Assembly: GCA_033239125.1 (NCBI GenBank)
Contig: BSWB01000008.1
Coordinates: 92,001 to 156,000, forward strand
Length of the DNA stretch: 64,000 bases
Origin: Fagopyrum homotropicum
Lineage: Eukaryota > Streptophyta > Magnoliopsida > Caryophyllales > Polygonaceae
Reading direction: 5' to 3'
The first letter of the stretch is position 1, and each line of letters starts with the position of its first letter. The position numbers and the translations under genes were made by a program. Below the pieces are notes generated by a model, which had not been told where the DNA came from, did no database searches, and saw only the letters and a program-made list of their open reading frames with translations. Positions 46,410 through 57,773 of the stretch are shown here, one piece after another.

Positions 46410-47559
46410 CTCTCCGTCCGAGGGTATAGCCTTATGATCTAACTATCTATTATCAGCTTCAAAGAGTCCTAGATACAAACTAGAAGAAATCCCCTTCTTC
46501 TGTCACTGTAGCCAATGCTATGATCTAGCTCCAACTCTTCACCTTGCTATAATAGCCTAGTTACTTCGTAGAGTAACACACACTTGAGTATAACACTGTT
46601 TAGATATGCCAATGGAGCTCTTGAGTTTTATTTGTCTCTAGGGGATAAAGATTTTTAGAAAAAGAGAGAAAGAAAAACTATTGGTCGAATGAAGATAATT
46701 TTGGATCGCTTGAAGACTATGGATGTTTCTGTGCAGGCTTGTGTACTTGTTCATCAAACGAAATCTTCATTTATAACCTTCTATGGAGAAGTCTTCTAGC
46801 CGTTGGAAAGATGACCGTTGGAGATCACTCTTCTTCTCCATGAAGATCGCTCTTTGGTTGAGATGAGATAGACGTTGTAGATCTTCATCTCCTGAGAACA
46901 CGTTGATCTCTCACTTCTTGATCTTCTCATTTTTGTTGTAACAATCTTCAAATCTAGAGGAGAGAATCTTCGTGCTTTTCGGTTAAGGATCTTTGTAAGA
47001 TCTTCTTTGATGGTCGGTTGAGATCTTCACTTCATCATATCTTTTTGTTTGAGCGAATCTCTCGTGGAAGATCTTTCTTAGTGATTTGAAATCTTTGAAC
47101 GTACACTCTTGACTTCTTCGTTCCCTTGGAATTTATTTCAAGGCCTTTGTCGTTTTGAATACTTTAAACTCCTTGTCTTTCAAACTCTTCCAAGGTCCTT
47201 TGAAGTCTCTTGCAAAACTTGCATTTTAAATATTCCAAACCACCAAACCAAGCAATACGATATAATAATTCATTGGTTAGTGTATCAAACTTCTTCATTT
47301 GTGTTTAAGTCTTCCATCAACAACACCTGTAAAACCTTTATAATCAAGGTGGAGTTTTCAAATCCTAACCCTAAAAATAATCTTTTTTCCACCGCGGCGG
47401 TATCAAAAATAACTTTTTCCGACAATATCAGAGAAAACTTTGTCTGTAGGTATCAAAGTAGACTTTGACCGCCGGTATCAGAAACGACTTTAGCTAGTAT
47501 CATGACCGCAACAATTATTGGAGCGGCGGAACAAGCTAATACCGCATCTCCCTGCCCCG
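46410..47559 (+). other. Copia leader region, non-coding
   Basis: Lies upstream of the copia protease on the same strand, in the inverted block. No gag ORF is recognisable and many stops occur in all frames. It begins ctctccgtccg next to J2. Confidence 0.45.
47397..47500 (+). repeat. Degenerate ~25-bp tandem repeat
   Basis: Four to five units of the form GGTATCARARNRACTTTG, each 23-27 bp. The GGTATCA core resembles an initiator-Met primer site, but the setting does not fit a primer site. Confidence 0.6.
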
Positions 47560-49321
47560 GTCCCTTAACATGACCACAAAGATATTGACCCTGCAACTGA
47601 TGTTCTTCACTGGAACACCATCCTATCTACTTAAAATTCCTACCGCTCTCATTCAACACACAAAACTACTTTGTGTATTAATTCTCTCCCTTGGATCCTT
47701 GATTCAGGGGCCTCTTTTCATATGACAAAGTATCGTTCTCTACTTTCCTCACTCACACCGGTAAGCACATGCCGGATCAAACTTCTTAATAGAGCTCTAT
47801 TCTCAGTTGGACACGCAGGGAACTTACGCCTCAATAACTCCCTTCACTTGCCTCGAGTATTATATGTTTTGGGACTTTGATTGTCATCTCATTTCCTTGA
47901 ATTAGTAACTACGAACTGGAATTGTGATTTTATGATAACTAATAAACTTTGTGTTATACATGACCTACTTCGAGGACAATGATTGGAGTGAGTGAAGCTC
48001 GTGATGGAATATTGACATCGTTGCATGATAAATGTTTCTCCACCCCTCATGCCTTAACACTATCGACACCTCCGCCCACCATAACTTCGTTGGTCATCCT
48101 TCCAACATTAAAACCACTTATCCTTGTAACATCTGTCTTCGGGCCAAACTACCCAGATTATATTTTCCTATTAGCAATTTTCATGCTTTGTCTTTACTTG
48201 GATTAGTCACTTAGATATTTGGGGTCCCTATAGCACCCTTTCTGCTTCCAGTTGTTCCTACTTTCTTAATATTTTGGATGATTACTCCCGTTTCACTTGA
48301 GTTTATTTAATAGAGGGAAAAGTTGAAGCTCCCTCTACAATTCGAAATTTTTGTGTCATGGTTGATATTCAATTCTGTACATGTGTCAAAATCTTTCGTA
48401 GTGATAATGTCAAGGATTTTACTTTGTCTTCGTTCTTTTCTTCAAGGCAAGGGTATTCGCCAAGAAACTTTAAGTACCTATACACCACAACAAAATGGGA
48501 GGGCAGAACGGAAACATCGTTATAACCTTAATGTTGCTAGAGCCCTTATTTGCCAAGGACAATTACTTTTATCGCTTTGGGGAGAATGTGTCCTCAATGC
48601 TTGCTACCTTATCAACCACACACCTACATTTGCACTTCATCACAAAACACCTTACAATCTTTTTCATGACTCCCCACCTTCCCTTGACTATCTTCGGGCT
48701 TTGTGTTGTCTTGCTTATTGTTCGATTCTTCCTCAATTTTCTGACAAATTTAAACCTTCGGGTAGAAAGTGTGTCTTCATAGGCTATTCACCTTCTTAAA
48801 AATGTTGAAAAATGTTAGATCTAGATACTCGGGATATTTTTGTCACACAAGATGCCCATTTTTATGAGACCATTTTTCCGTTCTCCAAAACGGATTCACA
48901 TCCACCTAATCCTTACCCTGAAACAAATTCATTTCCTCTTGAAACCAGTTGTTTGACTCCCCCAGCATTGATGACCCTCCCACCGATCCACCCTCAACGG
49001 AAACATCAGCGGACCCTACCTTCTCCATTTTTTACAGATCCTTTTCCTGTGTTACCCCCAACGGACACTGCCTTATCACCCACCCTATCTCCCCTACCCA
49101 CTGACACACTACCCACTTCCTCTTACATACCCGCCCCAATTGCGGACCCCCTACTACAACTTCTACCGACCCCCAAGCAATCAACTAATCAACTCCACCG
49201 GCCACCACTACCCCAACAAATCAACCACCCCGTCACAACTCCCGAATTACCAAACCCTCAACCCTTTTACGAGATTATGTTTGTCAAAAGGCAAACCACT
49301 TCGATCTCCGATAAGGTCAAC
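47560..49321 (+). pseudogene. Ty1/copia element: protease and integrase half, inverted
   Basis: Plus strand. Protease at 47671-47880 (LPWILDSGASFHMTKY). Pre-integrase at 47979-48180, in changing frames. Integrase core end at 48440-48790 (YTPQQNGRAERKH, the usual copia catalytic-Glu motif; KPSGRKCVFIGYSPS). A Pro/Thr-rich linker follows at 48812-49321. It stops at J sequence just before RT should begin, while RT to RNase H lies on the minus strand at 39341-42363. Frameshifts and stops are present throughout. Confidence 0.85.
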
Positions 49322-49585
49322 TGATACGCCCCCGGATGGCGATGCCATCCGTGTTTCTGGCTAGAAGGACCCGACATCATTATGAAGACTATTAAGTATT
49401 TCGGCTATTTAATAATTGACTTTTCATATTCGAAACTTTAATTCTGGAACTTAATTCCGTGAATTAAATTCCGACCTTTCATATTTTAGGCTTTTCATTT
49501 CCGGAACTTAATTCCGGCTTTTAATTCCGCTATTTATGTTTGACTCTTTGTATGGCCTCCATCCACTATATAAGGATGGGTTGAA
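49322..49585 (+). repeat. J1 5' LTR, first part, displaced
   Basis: Starts TGATACGCCCCCGGATGG after tcaac and ends at ggttg (49581-49585). With the 291 bp at 44010-44300 (inverted) it makes up one J1 LTR: 264 + 291 = 555, sharing 5 bases, against 548 in the intact LTR of J1. Both parts have the J1 wording (for example GACATCATTATGAAGACTATTAAG) rather than that of J2. Confidence 0.82.
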
Positions 49586-50332
49586 TCAAACTAAGAATTA
49601 AAAGTCGGAATTAAGTTCCGAATATGAAAAGCCTAAAATATGAAAGGTCGGAATTTAATTCACGGAATTAAGTTCCGGAATTAAAGTTCCGAATACAAAA
49701 AGACTTATTATTAAATAGCCGAATGATAATAACGGTCTTCCAAAATGTGCGGGTCCTTCTAGCCGGAACACGGATGGCTCTGATACCAATGATAGAATAA
49801 CGGATGATCTAGATCGAGGAGAAACTTCAACTACGTCTTCTTGATCGTTCGAGATGGATCAAACTGAGAGTTTGGGTGGCGGAAGCGTTGGGTTTGATCC
49901 TTCAATAGGATCCTCGAATGTGGAGGCTTGGATCAAAGACTAGATCCAAGCAAGAACTCTAAGAGGGTGGGAGAAGAAGGTGATGCCTAAACTAAGTAAG
50001 AGGATTTTCCCTTCACAATACTTAGATTTCAACTTAGACATATCTTTTACAAATGAGTCAAGCCATCCTTATATAGTGGATGGAGGCCATACAAAGAGTC
50101 TTAACATAAATGACGGAATTAAAAGTCGGAATTAAGTTCCGAATATGAAAAGCCTAAAATATGAAAGGTCGGAATTTAATTCACGGAATTAAGTTCCGGA
50201 ATTAAAGTTCCGAATACAAAAAGACTTATTATTAAATAGCCGAATAATAATAACGGTCTTCCAAAATGTGCGGGTCCTTCTAGCCGGAACACGGATGGCA
50301 TCGCCATCTGGGGGCGTATCATTCTCCTCCTC

Positions 50333-51184
50333 TTAAATGTGAAACGTCCTCGTTTCACCGTAAAAAAAGAAAGGAGTCACTGGAGGAACAAGACCCTTGA
50401 AAATCAACACCGAATGCACATTGTCGGGAGGCTTGGACTTGTAGTCCTTCAACATTGTGGCTTTGCGGCGTTTGTTGAATATGTAATCCCTCAAGGTGGC
50501 GGTGCTATGGAGTTTGTCTCTTATGCCGTAAATAGTCTTGACTTTGAACGGCGGAGCCATGCTGAAAATATGGAACGGCAAGATGAGGGATAAGTGAGTG
50601 GGCATCATAAAGACAAACCTCGAATCGGCCGGCTCAAATTGGTTTTCCATCAACAAAATGGTACCGTTGTCGGGGTTGGATTCTTTTTCACTCTCAAATA
50701 TGGCTTCGTCTTTGTCATCTTCAAAGAACTTGCCATGTAATGGATTGACCAATTGAATCGGAATTGCCCGGGAGACCTCTTGAATGATGATTTCTTCCTT
50801 GGCCTCTTCTAATGAATCATCACACAACGGTTCTTCTTGTTGGGCGGCCGTCATGAGGGAGGCCATTTGTGCCTTCAAAGCTTCTATCTCATGCTTTAGA
50901 GCGACATTCTCTTTGGCTAAGATGGCAACACGTTGTCGATGTTCATGTGGATACCCATGGATGCTCTATTTAGGCCTTGGTGGATTTGGAGGAGGCAACC
51001 ACTTCTCTTGGAGACTAGGACGCCGTTGGTGGGGCCTTGGTGGGTCCGGAGGAGGCAACCACTCCTCGTCCTCAAAATATTTAGTCTGTCTGTATCTCTG
51101 GGAAGTTTGCTTGGCCTTCGGTGGATATGGAGGAGGTAACCATTCTTCATCCTCATCATAAGAATCAGAATCATCATAGAACAT
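50333..51184 (-). pseudogene. J3 ORF, one stop
   Basis: ATG 51184 (MFYDDSDSYDEDEEWLPPPY). A TAG at 50968-50966 replaces the Glu codon found in J2 after PRPK. The rest stays open to 50333, ending GETRTFHI. Same unknown protein as J1 and J2. Confidence 0.6.
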
Positions 51185-51813
51185 GATGAACGATGAAGAA
51201 CGGATGAAGATCTTCGAAGAACACCGAAGAACAGTTGAAGATCTTCGAAGAACGCCGAAGAACAGTTGAAGATCTTTGAAGAACACTTGAAGAACACTTG
51301 AAGATCTTCAACAATATTGACGAGAAAAAAATTTTGTGAAGAACAATCAAGAACTTTAGTAAAGAACTTGACCTCGATCCCGAGCTCTGATACCAATGAT
51401 AGAATAACGGATGATCTAGATCGAGGAGAAACTTCAACTACGTCTTCTTGATCGTTCGAGATGAATCAAACTGAGAGTTTGGGTGGCGGAAGCGTTGGGT
51501 TTGATCCTTCAATAGGATCCTCGAATGTGGAGGCTTGGATCAAAGACTAGATCCAAGCAAGAACTCTAAGAGGGTGGGAGAAGAAGGTGATGCCTAAACT
51601 AAGTAAGAGGATTTTCCCTTCACAATACTTAGATTTCAACTTAGAAATGTCTTTACAAATGAGCCAAACCATCCTTATAGGGATGGAGGACATACAAAGA
51701 GTCTTAACATAAATGACGGAATTAAAAGTCGGAATTAAGTTCCGAATATGAAAAGCCTAAAATATGAAAGACCGTTATTATTATTCGGCTATTTAATAAT
51801 AAGTCTTTACAAA

Positions 51814-52338
51814 TGATACGCCCCCGGATGGCGATGCCATCCGTGTTTCCGGCTAGAAGGACCCGCACATTTTGAAGACCGTTATTATTACTCGGCTATT
51901 TAATAATAAGTCTTTTTGTATTCGGAACTTTAATTCCGGAACTTAATTCCGTGAATTAAATTCCGACCTTTCATATTTTAGGCTTTTCATATTCAGAACT
52001 TAATTCCGACTTTAATTCCGTCATTTATGTTAAGACTCTTTGTATGGCCTACATCCCTATAAGGATGGTTTGGCTCATTTGTAAAGACATGTCTAAGTTG
52101 AATACTAAGTATTGAGAAGGAATACCCTCTTACTTAGTTTAGGCATCATCTCTTCCTCCATCCTCTTAGAGTTCTTGCTTGGATCTAGTCTTTGATCCAA
52201 GCCTCCACATTCGAGGATCCTTTTGAAAGATCAAACCATAACGCTTCCGCCACCCAAACGCACATTTGATCCATATCAAACAATCAAGAAGAAGTAGTTG
52301 AAGTTTCTCCTCGATCTAGATCGTCCCTTTTTCTATCA
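51814..52338 (+). repeat. J LTR, plus strand, complete
   Basis: 525 bp, TGATACGCCCCCGGATGG to TTTTTCTATCA. Many CGGAACTTAATTCCG-like units. The right flank gagag is the reverse complement of ctctc beside J2. Confidence 0.85.
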
Positions 52339-52673
52339 GAGAGTATGTTATTTAGAGCCGAACTTCGTAAACATATCCTTGTGTCGATCTTTTACATTTC
52401 GCACTATATGTTGTGTATTGTGACTAACTTTGTTTTGCAGGAGTTCAAAGTCAAGGCCCTTGAAAGTTGTTTCAAAGCCTTGAAATCAAAGTTTCACAAA
52501 GAACTGAGATCGACATCAAGGCCCTTGAAATTGGTTTCAAGGCCTTGAGATTGGTTTTGCGAAAAGTTCTCATACTCTATTCAACCCCCCTTCTAGAGTA
52601 TCTTTATCCTTTATATTCACCTAACGGTTCTTCAGGGTTTTATTTGTGGTGGAAGCGTAAGTTTGAGGAAAGT
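52339..52673 (-). other. Copia 5' leader
   Basis: Between J3 and the copia primer site. No reading frame of note. If the inversion is undone it joins 46410 onward and forms the copia leader. Contains repeated TTCAAGGCCTTGA-type segments (52455-52550). Confidence 0.5.
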
Positions 52674-52685
52674 GCTCTGATACCA
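52674..52685 (-). other. Primer-binding site of the copia element
   Basis: Minus strand TGGTATCAGAGC, the initiator tRNA-Met site. Confidence 0.7.
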
Positions 52686-52813
52686 TATAAAGATTTGTGA
52701 GTTGAAGGCTTAACTTGTTTAGTTCATTATCAAATATTGTTTCTATAGACAAATATAAAGGTGTCAAACGGTAAACTAATAAATAAAGGATAAGCCCAAC
52801 ATACGGCTCAACA
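52686..52813 (-). repeat. Short 5' LTR of the copia element
   Basis: Minus strand starts TGTTGAGCCGTATGTTGGGC at 52813 and runs to the primer site, about 128 bp. Short LTRs occur in some plant copia lineages. The inner end lacks a clear CA and may be off by some bases. Confidence 0.55.
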
Positions 52814-53412
52814 TACTAGCCCTAATCTCTAAAAGAAACAATTGATGCTTTGTTTCCGGAAACCCATGTTCACAACTCTGTCAAATCTAAGTATAAATCC
52901 AGTAAGTGGAGTTCGATTCGCGGATTGAAAGACGCGATCATGGGTGCAATAAGTAAGAAGACAATCAATTTCAGTGACAACGTTGGGAAAAGCACGATTA
53001 CGCCATGTATTGTAAGTAGTTCGAGTAGTGAGATTGACGAACTCAATAGCCATGGGTGTTTATGCGATGAGAGCGAGAGATTGTTAATGGTGGATCCGAA
53101 TTTCTAGTGGGATCAAGGAAAAGAAGAGGATGGTCGGGTTCATTTTGTTGTTGTGGAGAAAAAATGGATGAGTATTTGTTGGGATTTATAATGGGTTCAA
53201 TGGCCCCATATGCAACAAATTTCATGCTTTCTAATCTCTATCCCGTAGTTCACGAAGAGCTCAAAGCTATACTTTGGAATGATTGCCGGTCAAATTAGGA
53301 TCAAAACCGACCCAAATCCGATTCTAGTAAAGTAGTACACGAAGCTCATCGACCAAGTAGCCTGAAGAAGAGTTGTGGACATTTATTTTTAATTACTGAA
53401 GGAAAAATAAAA
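52814..53412 (+). pseudogene. Possible host gene relic, unidentified
   Basis: DNA outside the copia element. A plus-strand frame from about 52835 to 53107 (ALFPETHVHNSVKSKYKSSK, SIRGLKDAIMGAISKKTINF, Ser-rich stretch) ends in TAG. A second frame shifted by one base continues to 53298 (GSFCCCGEKMDEYLLGFIMG, NLYPVVHEELKAIL). Neither has a convincing ATG. Codon use looks gene-like and no transposon motif is seen. I do not recognise the protein; it may be a decayed exon or chance. Confidence 0.35.
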
Positions 53413-53421
53413 TAAAAATTA

Positions 53422-54632
53422 GAGTAAATTACACAAAATTACCTCTTATTCAACCCATTTTCACTTAACCATCTCTTATAAAAAAAATTTCAATTAACCA
53501 CCTTTATATTAGACCCGTTAATAAATAACCACCAAAAACATTCTCCATCATCTGTTCTGTCAATGGGTCCTACACAAATTCTTATAAAAATCTATTTTAA
53601 TAATTAAAAGGTAAAAATATAATTAAAGAAAGAAATATCAGATTGTCTAACAAGAAGATATAGATCCGATTCTTCTTCATCCTCTTCCACATTTTCTAAT
53701 CGATGTTCTCTACACAACGACACTATCCCTTTCATAGCTATCGCTTCCAAACGAGAGATTGATTAAGAATAAAGAGCGGAATCCGAAGCAAAACCCTAGG
53801 TGGAGACTCGAAGGTCGAATTTGGCATTGTATTGCGTTTGAACGCTCCAAAATATGAAATAGCAAAATCAGTAAATCAACAAGATCATTAAAGCACTGGA
53901 AGCTCATAATACCTCATTCAACGGAGCCACGTCATAAATTTGTGCTTATACCTCCCTAATCGCAAGAAGGTGACATTTTCAATTGCTTTTTTGAGCTTGT
54001 GATGGAAGCTCGGAAACATCGTTCACGGAAGCCAGTTCGCCCTATCTCGGGGAATAGAGATCATTCTTGTGTTTAGATCGAAAGAAATATGGGTTTGTAA
54101 TACTCAACTACCTCTGCGGGAAGGGTTCTTGTGTTTAGATCGGAAGAAATTTGGGTTTGTAGTACTCAACTGCCTCTGCGGGAAGGGTTGTTGTGTTTAG
54201 ATTGGAAGAAATCTGGGTTTGTAGTACTGCCTCTGCGGGAAGGAAAGGCTATATATACAAGCGTGTTCTTCTTGAAAATTATTGCTTAATTTTGTAAACA
54301 ATGGTGAATGAAATTATATTGTTCTTGATTTTGTCTTGGTCTGTCTCTGCACTTCTGCACTATTCAATTGTGGAGTTTATCAAAAACTTAAATTTTTTTT
54401 AATATTTTTATCAACAAAATAGAATTAACTTCATGTTTTGACCAATAAACAACTATTAATTAACTTATTTAATTGTTGTATGGACCCCACTAACGGAATA
54501 TGTAACAAAGTGTACCAATGGTGTTGTTTTGTTAACAAAATTAAAATAGAGGTTGTTAATTGAAAAATTTTTTTATAAGGATGGTTAAGTGAAAAGAGGG
54601 GTATATAAGAGGTGGTTCTATGTAATTTACTC
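53422..54632. mobile_element. Mutator-like element 1, non-autonomous, 1211 bp
   Basis: Perfect 9-bp duplications TAAAAATTA (53413-53421 and 54633-54641). Terminal inverted repeats of about 110 bp start GAGTAAATTACA and share TTTTCACTTAACCATC and TTTCAATTAAC. A 9-bp duplication with long inverted ends is the mark of Mutator-like elements. There is no transposase. The interior (53640-54290) is less AT-rich than the ends and may be captured DNA. Confidence 0.9.
54066..54243 (+). repeat. 62-bp tandem repeat, about three copies
   Basis: Units start at 54066, 54128 and 54190, each beginning KTTGTGTTTAGATYG and ending CTCTGCGGGAAGG; the third is a few bases shorter. Inside Mutator-like element 1. 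Confidence 0.85.
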
Positions 54633-54749
54633 TAAAAATTAATGTTTTTGAGAAGAATAGTATAGACCGGAAAAAGCAAAACTCCTAAGACCATCTACAA
54701 TGCAAGTTTCTAATCATTATTATATTAGATTTTTAAGCTACTTTAGTAA

Positions 54750-55124
54750 CTAGTGTATTACCCACACTTTGTGCAGGTTCAGTTTTAATAAATATTTAAT
54801 ATTTAGAAATTTATATGTATATTTCAGTAAAATAAAAATCCAAAAAATAAAATTATAATCAATATTATGATTTTTAAGATTTATCTCTTCTAATTAATTA
54901 TATTTTTAAATTGATTTGTTAAGATATGCTTGTTGGTAAAAAAAATTTCGTTAAAATTTAAAAACTATTTTTATAAAAATATTTATTCAAATATTTTTTT
55001 ATAAATTTAGAAATCAAATTTTAATTTATATTAACATTTAGAAATCACTTTTTAAAATAATTTTCTAGGCTTCGAGAAACCTAGCGTTGACACGTGGCAA
55101 TAGAGGCTTCTGTTTTAATATATA
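54750..55124 (-). mobile_element. Degenerate Helitron-like 3' end
   Basis: On the minus strand a decayed hairpin (54761-54777, cctgcacaaagtgtggg) is followed 7 bases on by CTAG (54753-54750), in the layout of the better copies at 55125 and 56998. The 5' limit is unclear. Confidence 0.45.
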
Positions 55125-55784
55125 CTAGTTCATATCCCGCATCTTGTGCGGGTATCTTTATATATTTGACTTTTTTGAATAAAATATCGTCACCGATTTT
55201 AAAAACAGATTTACTTTATCAAAGATTGCGTTACATAATTTAATAGATTACTACTTAGTCCATTTTCTTATAAAAAATCGATAATTATATCCTTAGACGA
55301 AGAAACTTTGAAATATCCGATCTTTAAATTATCATAACCCTGAAAAAGATGAAAAAATATGATCAATATTGGAAGACAAAAACTAAATGGAACATGATGA
55401 AATATTATCTACATATATAGCGTGAAAGATAAAACGTGGAGAAGAAGTAAAACGTACCAGAGAAGTTCTGGTTTTATGATCAGCCAACGTAGATTGTGGA
55501 ATTAGTAGATATTATTAGATTTTGAAATTCATTATTGGGAGAATTTGACATACTAGGCTTTTTTTAGTTTTTGTTTAAAAAAATGTACCCCAAATTTTTT
55601 ACCACTTTCATTTAATAGTAGGTAAAAATTATTAACCCTTCTATTAGAAAGAAAGAATAAATGATGTTTGTTATTTGTTATATAAGTATAATTTTTAATT
55701 TTTAATTACTGAATTTGTTTTCTTTTATTATTTTTCTTGCCTTTTTTTATTTATTTTTTATTTTCTTTTTTATTTTCTGGACTG

Positions 55785-55995
55785 AATTTCTCATACCGAA
55801 AATTCTCATACCAGAATTTTCATACCAGAAATTTCATACCAGAAATTATCATACGAAAAGTTCATACCAGAAATTTTATACCATAATTTTTTTCATACCA
55901 GAATTTTTTTCATACTAGAATTTTTTCATACCAGAATTTTTCATACCAGAATTTTCATACGAAAAGTTCATACCAGAAATTTCATTCCAGAAATT
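55785..55995 (+). repeat. CATACCAGAATTTT tandem array, left arm
   Basis: About 14 units of 12-18 bp, core TCATACCAGAAWTT, T-run length variable. Inverted counterpart of 56315-56530. Confidence 0.88.
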
Positions 55996-56314
55996 TCTGA
56001 ATTAAAACTAGCGGCACAATCGGCACTTGATCCTTGTGCTTTCCGTCCGCTATTTATTTTTGTTTACATAATACTTTTATTTTGAGACAATTTTAACATA
56101 TAATTCTCCACTCAAATAATGCTCACCTCCTCCACGTCTTGCCAATTTGTCATTGTCAACTGAGAAAAAGAACAAGTCTTTTGGAAACCAAAAGAGACGG
56201 TGATGGACTCATTTTTACAAACCGTCATCATATACGCAAATTACAATAAAAAAATTGCAAAATTACAACGAGCCCCCTAAAATTTGCAAAATTAAATATT
56301 AGACAATTAAAAAT

Positions 56315-56530
56315 TCATTCTGGTATGTAAATGTTCGGTATGTGAAATTCCGGTATGTGAAAATCCAGTATGTGATAATTTGGGTATGTGAAAATCCGGT
56401 ATGTGAAAATCCGGTATGTGAAATTCCGGTATGTGAAAATTATGGTATGTGAAAATTCCGGTATGTGAAAATTCCGGTATGTGAAAATCCGGCATGTGAT
56501 AATTCCGGTATGTGATAATTCCGGTGTGTG
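56315..56530 (+). repeat. CCGGTATGTGAAAATT tandem array, right arm
   Basis: About 14 units of 14-17 bp, core TCCGGTATGTGAAA. Complementary to the left array apart from unit-wide differences (CCGGTATGTG against the left-array complement TCTGGTATGA), so each side has been homogenised on its own. Confidence 0.88.
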
Positions 56531-56997
56531 AAAAAATTCTTCATTCTAGAAAATAAATAAAAAATAAAGAAAATAAAAAAGACAAAAAAAATTAATAAAA
56601 GAAAATAAAAAAAGAAATTCAGTTTTTAAAAAGCATTCGGAAGAAAGAAGAAAATAAGAGGATGGAGAAGGTTTGACGGTAAAAAAAATAAGAGGGGTAT
56701 ATTTACTTAATTGAAAAACAAAAAAGCCTACTTACTATCACTATTTCTCTAAACAGCCTACTAACCAAATTTGCCCTTCATTATTTGATAAAACGTACAA
56801 GAGAAGTCTAGAACGTGATATACTTAACTTATTTCGGATTAAATTTTTAAAAGATTAGTTAAAAAATATTTTTTAAGTTTTTTTTTTAAGTAAAAAAAAT
56901 ATTTAGTGGCTTAATTCGTGATTTAATAAAATATTTAATTTGAGAAAAATTGTGAAGGCGTCACGTCATCATTAGCGTAGTGTACTTTAGTAGAGTA

Positions 56998-57738
56998 CTA
57001 ATTCATATCCCGCACCTTGTGCGGGTATATTTATATATTTGATGTTTTTTGAATAAATGTCATCAACTTGTGTATGTGAGAACTAATGCTATATTTATGA
57101 AAAAAAGTATCAAATTAAATATTTATTTTAATTTATCACTGACAAAAATACTGTAAGAAAAAATATATAATTTTTAACTTACAAAATCTTACTTTTAGAT
57201 ATTTCGACATTGTGAAAAATGTTTGTAAAAAAATAGATATTTTTAAAAATGAATCTGATCAAAAAATTTTAAAACAATATGTTGCTTATGAGATGGTGTT
57301 TAGTTCGATCGAAATCTTAATAATTTTTGGAAAAAAAACGGTATTTTAAAAAAATCAAGTATGATCAAAATTTTGTTGAAAAAAAATATTAAAGAAAAAA
57401 ATAAATGTCTTTTATGAAAAAAAAAAAACGATTTACAAATCTTTTAATTTAACACTAACGAAATTTATGTGAAGAATAAGAAAAAAGATAATTTATTATT
57501 TTTTTGAAAAATGTTTGTAAAATCAAAAACATAAACAAAACATAGATATTTTAAAAAAAAATTTGATCAAAAATTTTAAAAAAATGAATCTAATCAAAAA
57601 GGTTTGGCATTTAAAAAAAATGTTACTTGCTTATTAGATGGTGTTTAGACCGATCGAAATCTGATTAAAATTTTTTAAAAAAATTGCGAGTAAACATGGA
57701 AAATACGATGAAACTTATTACATGGAACATGAAAAATA

Positions 57739-57773
<35 letters not shown>

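Larger units (their letters stand above)
49586..52338. mobile_element. J3: compound, partly inverted J cluster
   Basis: From left: a 12-bp scrap; minus-strand LTR fragment 49598-49777; primer-site remnant 49778-49789; full minus-strand LTR 49790-50321 (532 bp); internal part with ORF; primer site; minus-strand LTR 51397-51770, truncated; a 43-bp plus-strand LTR scrap; full plus-strand LTR 51814-52338 ending TTCTATCA. LTRs are shared between neighbouring internal parts and the strand flips at 51770. This shows unequal and inverted recombination among J copies. Confidence 0.8.
55537..56776. mobile_element. Mutator-like element 2, foldback type, 1240 bp
   Basis: Perfect 9-bp duplications TTCATTATT (55528-55536 and 56777-56785). 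The arms are long inverted repeats of about 450 bp: ends GGGAGAATTTGACATACTAGGC and (other strand) GGGCAAATTTGGTTAGTAGGC, then a T-rich or A-rich part, then a tandem array on each side. A centre of about 300 bp (56000-56300) is unique. No coding frame. Confidence 0.9.
55125..56994 (-). mobile_element. Helitron-like element 1, non-autonomous
   Basis: Minus strand: 5' end TCTACTAAAGTACACTACGC at 56994. The 3' hairpin CCCGCACAAGATGCGGG at 55152-55136 is followed by ATATGAACTAG and then T. A CTRR end with an upstream hairpin and no duplication is the Helitron signature. About 620 bp of its own plus the inserted Mutator-like element 2. No Rep/helicase. Confidence 0.75.

Noticed and set aside
47109..47468. 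119-codon frame as copia gag
   Set aside because: No gag or zinc-knuckle pattern, no frame continuity to the protease at 47671, and it overlaps a tandem repeat.
55785..56530. Short regular repeats as a CRISPR-like array
   Set aside because: Units are contiguous, with no unique spacers, and lie in the arms of a Mutator-like element in a plant genome.
57740..57772. A-run as the poly(A) tail of a retrogene or LINE
   Set aside because: No coding remnant or duplication stands beside it, and it lies inside an AT-rich Helitron-like element full of A-runs.
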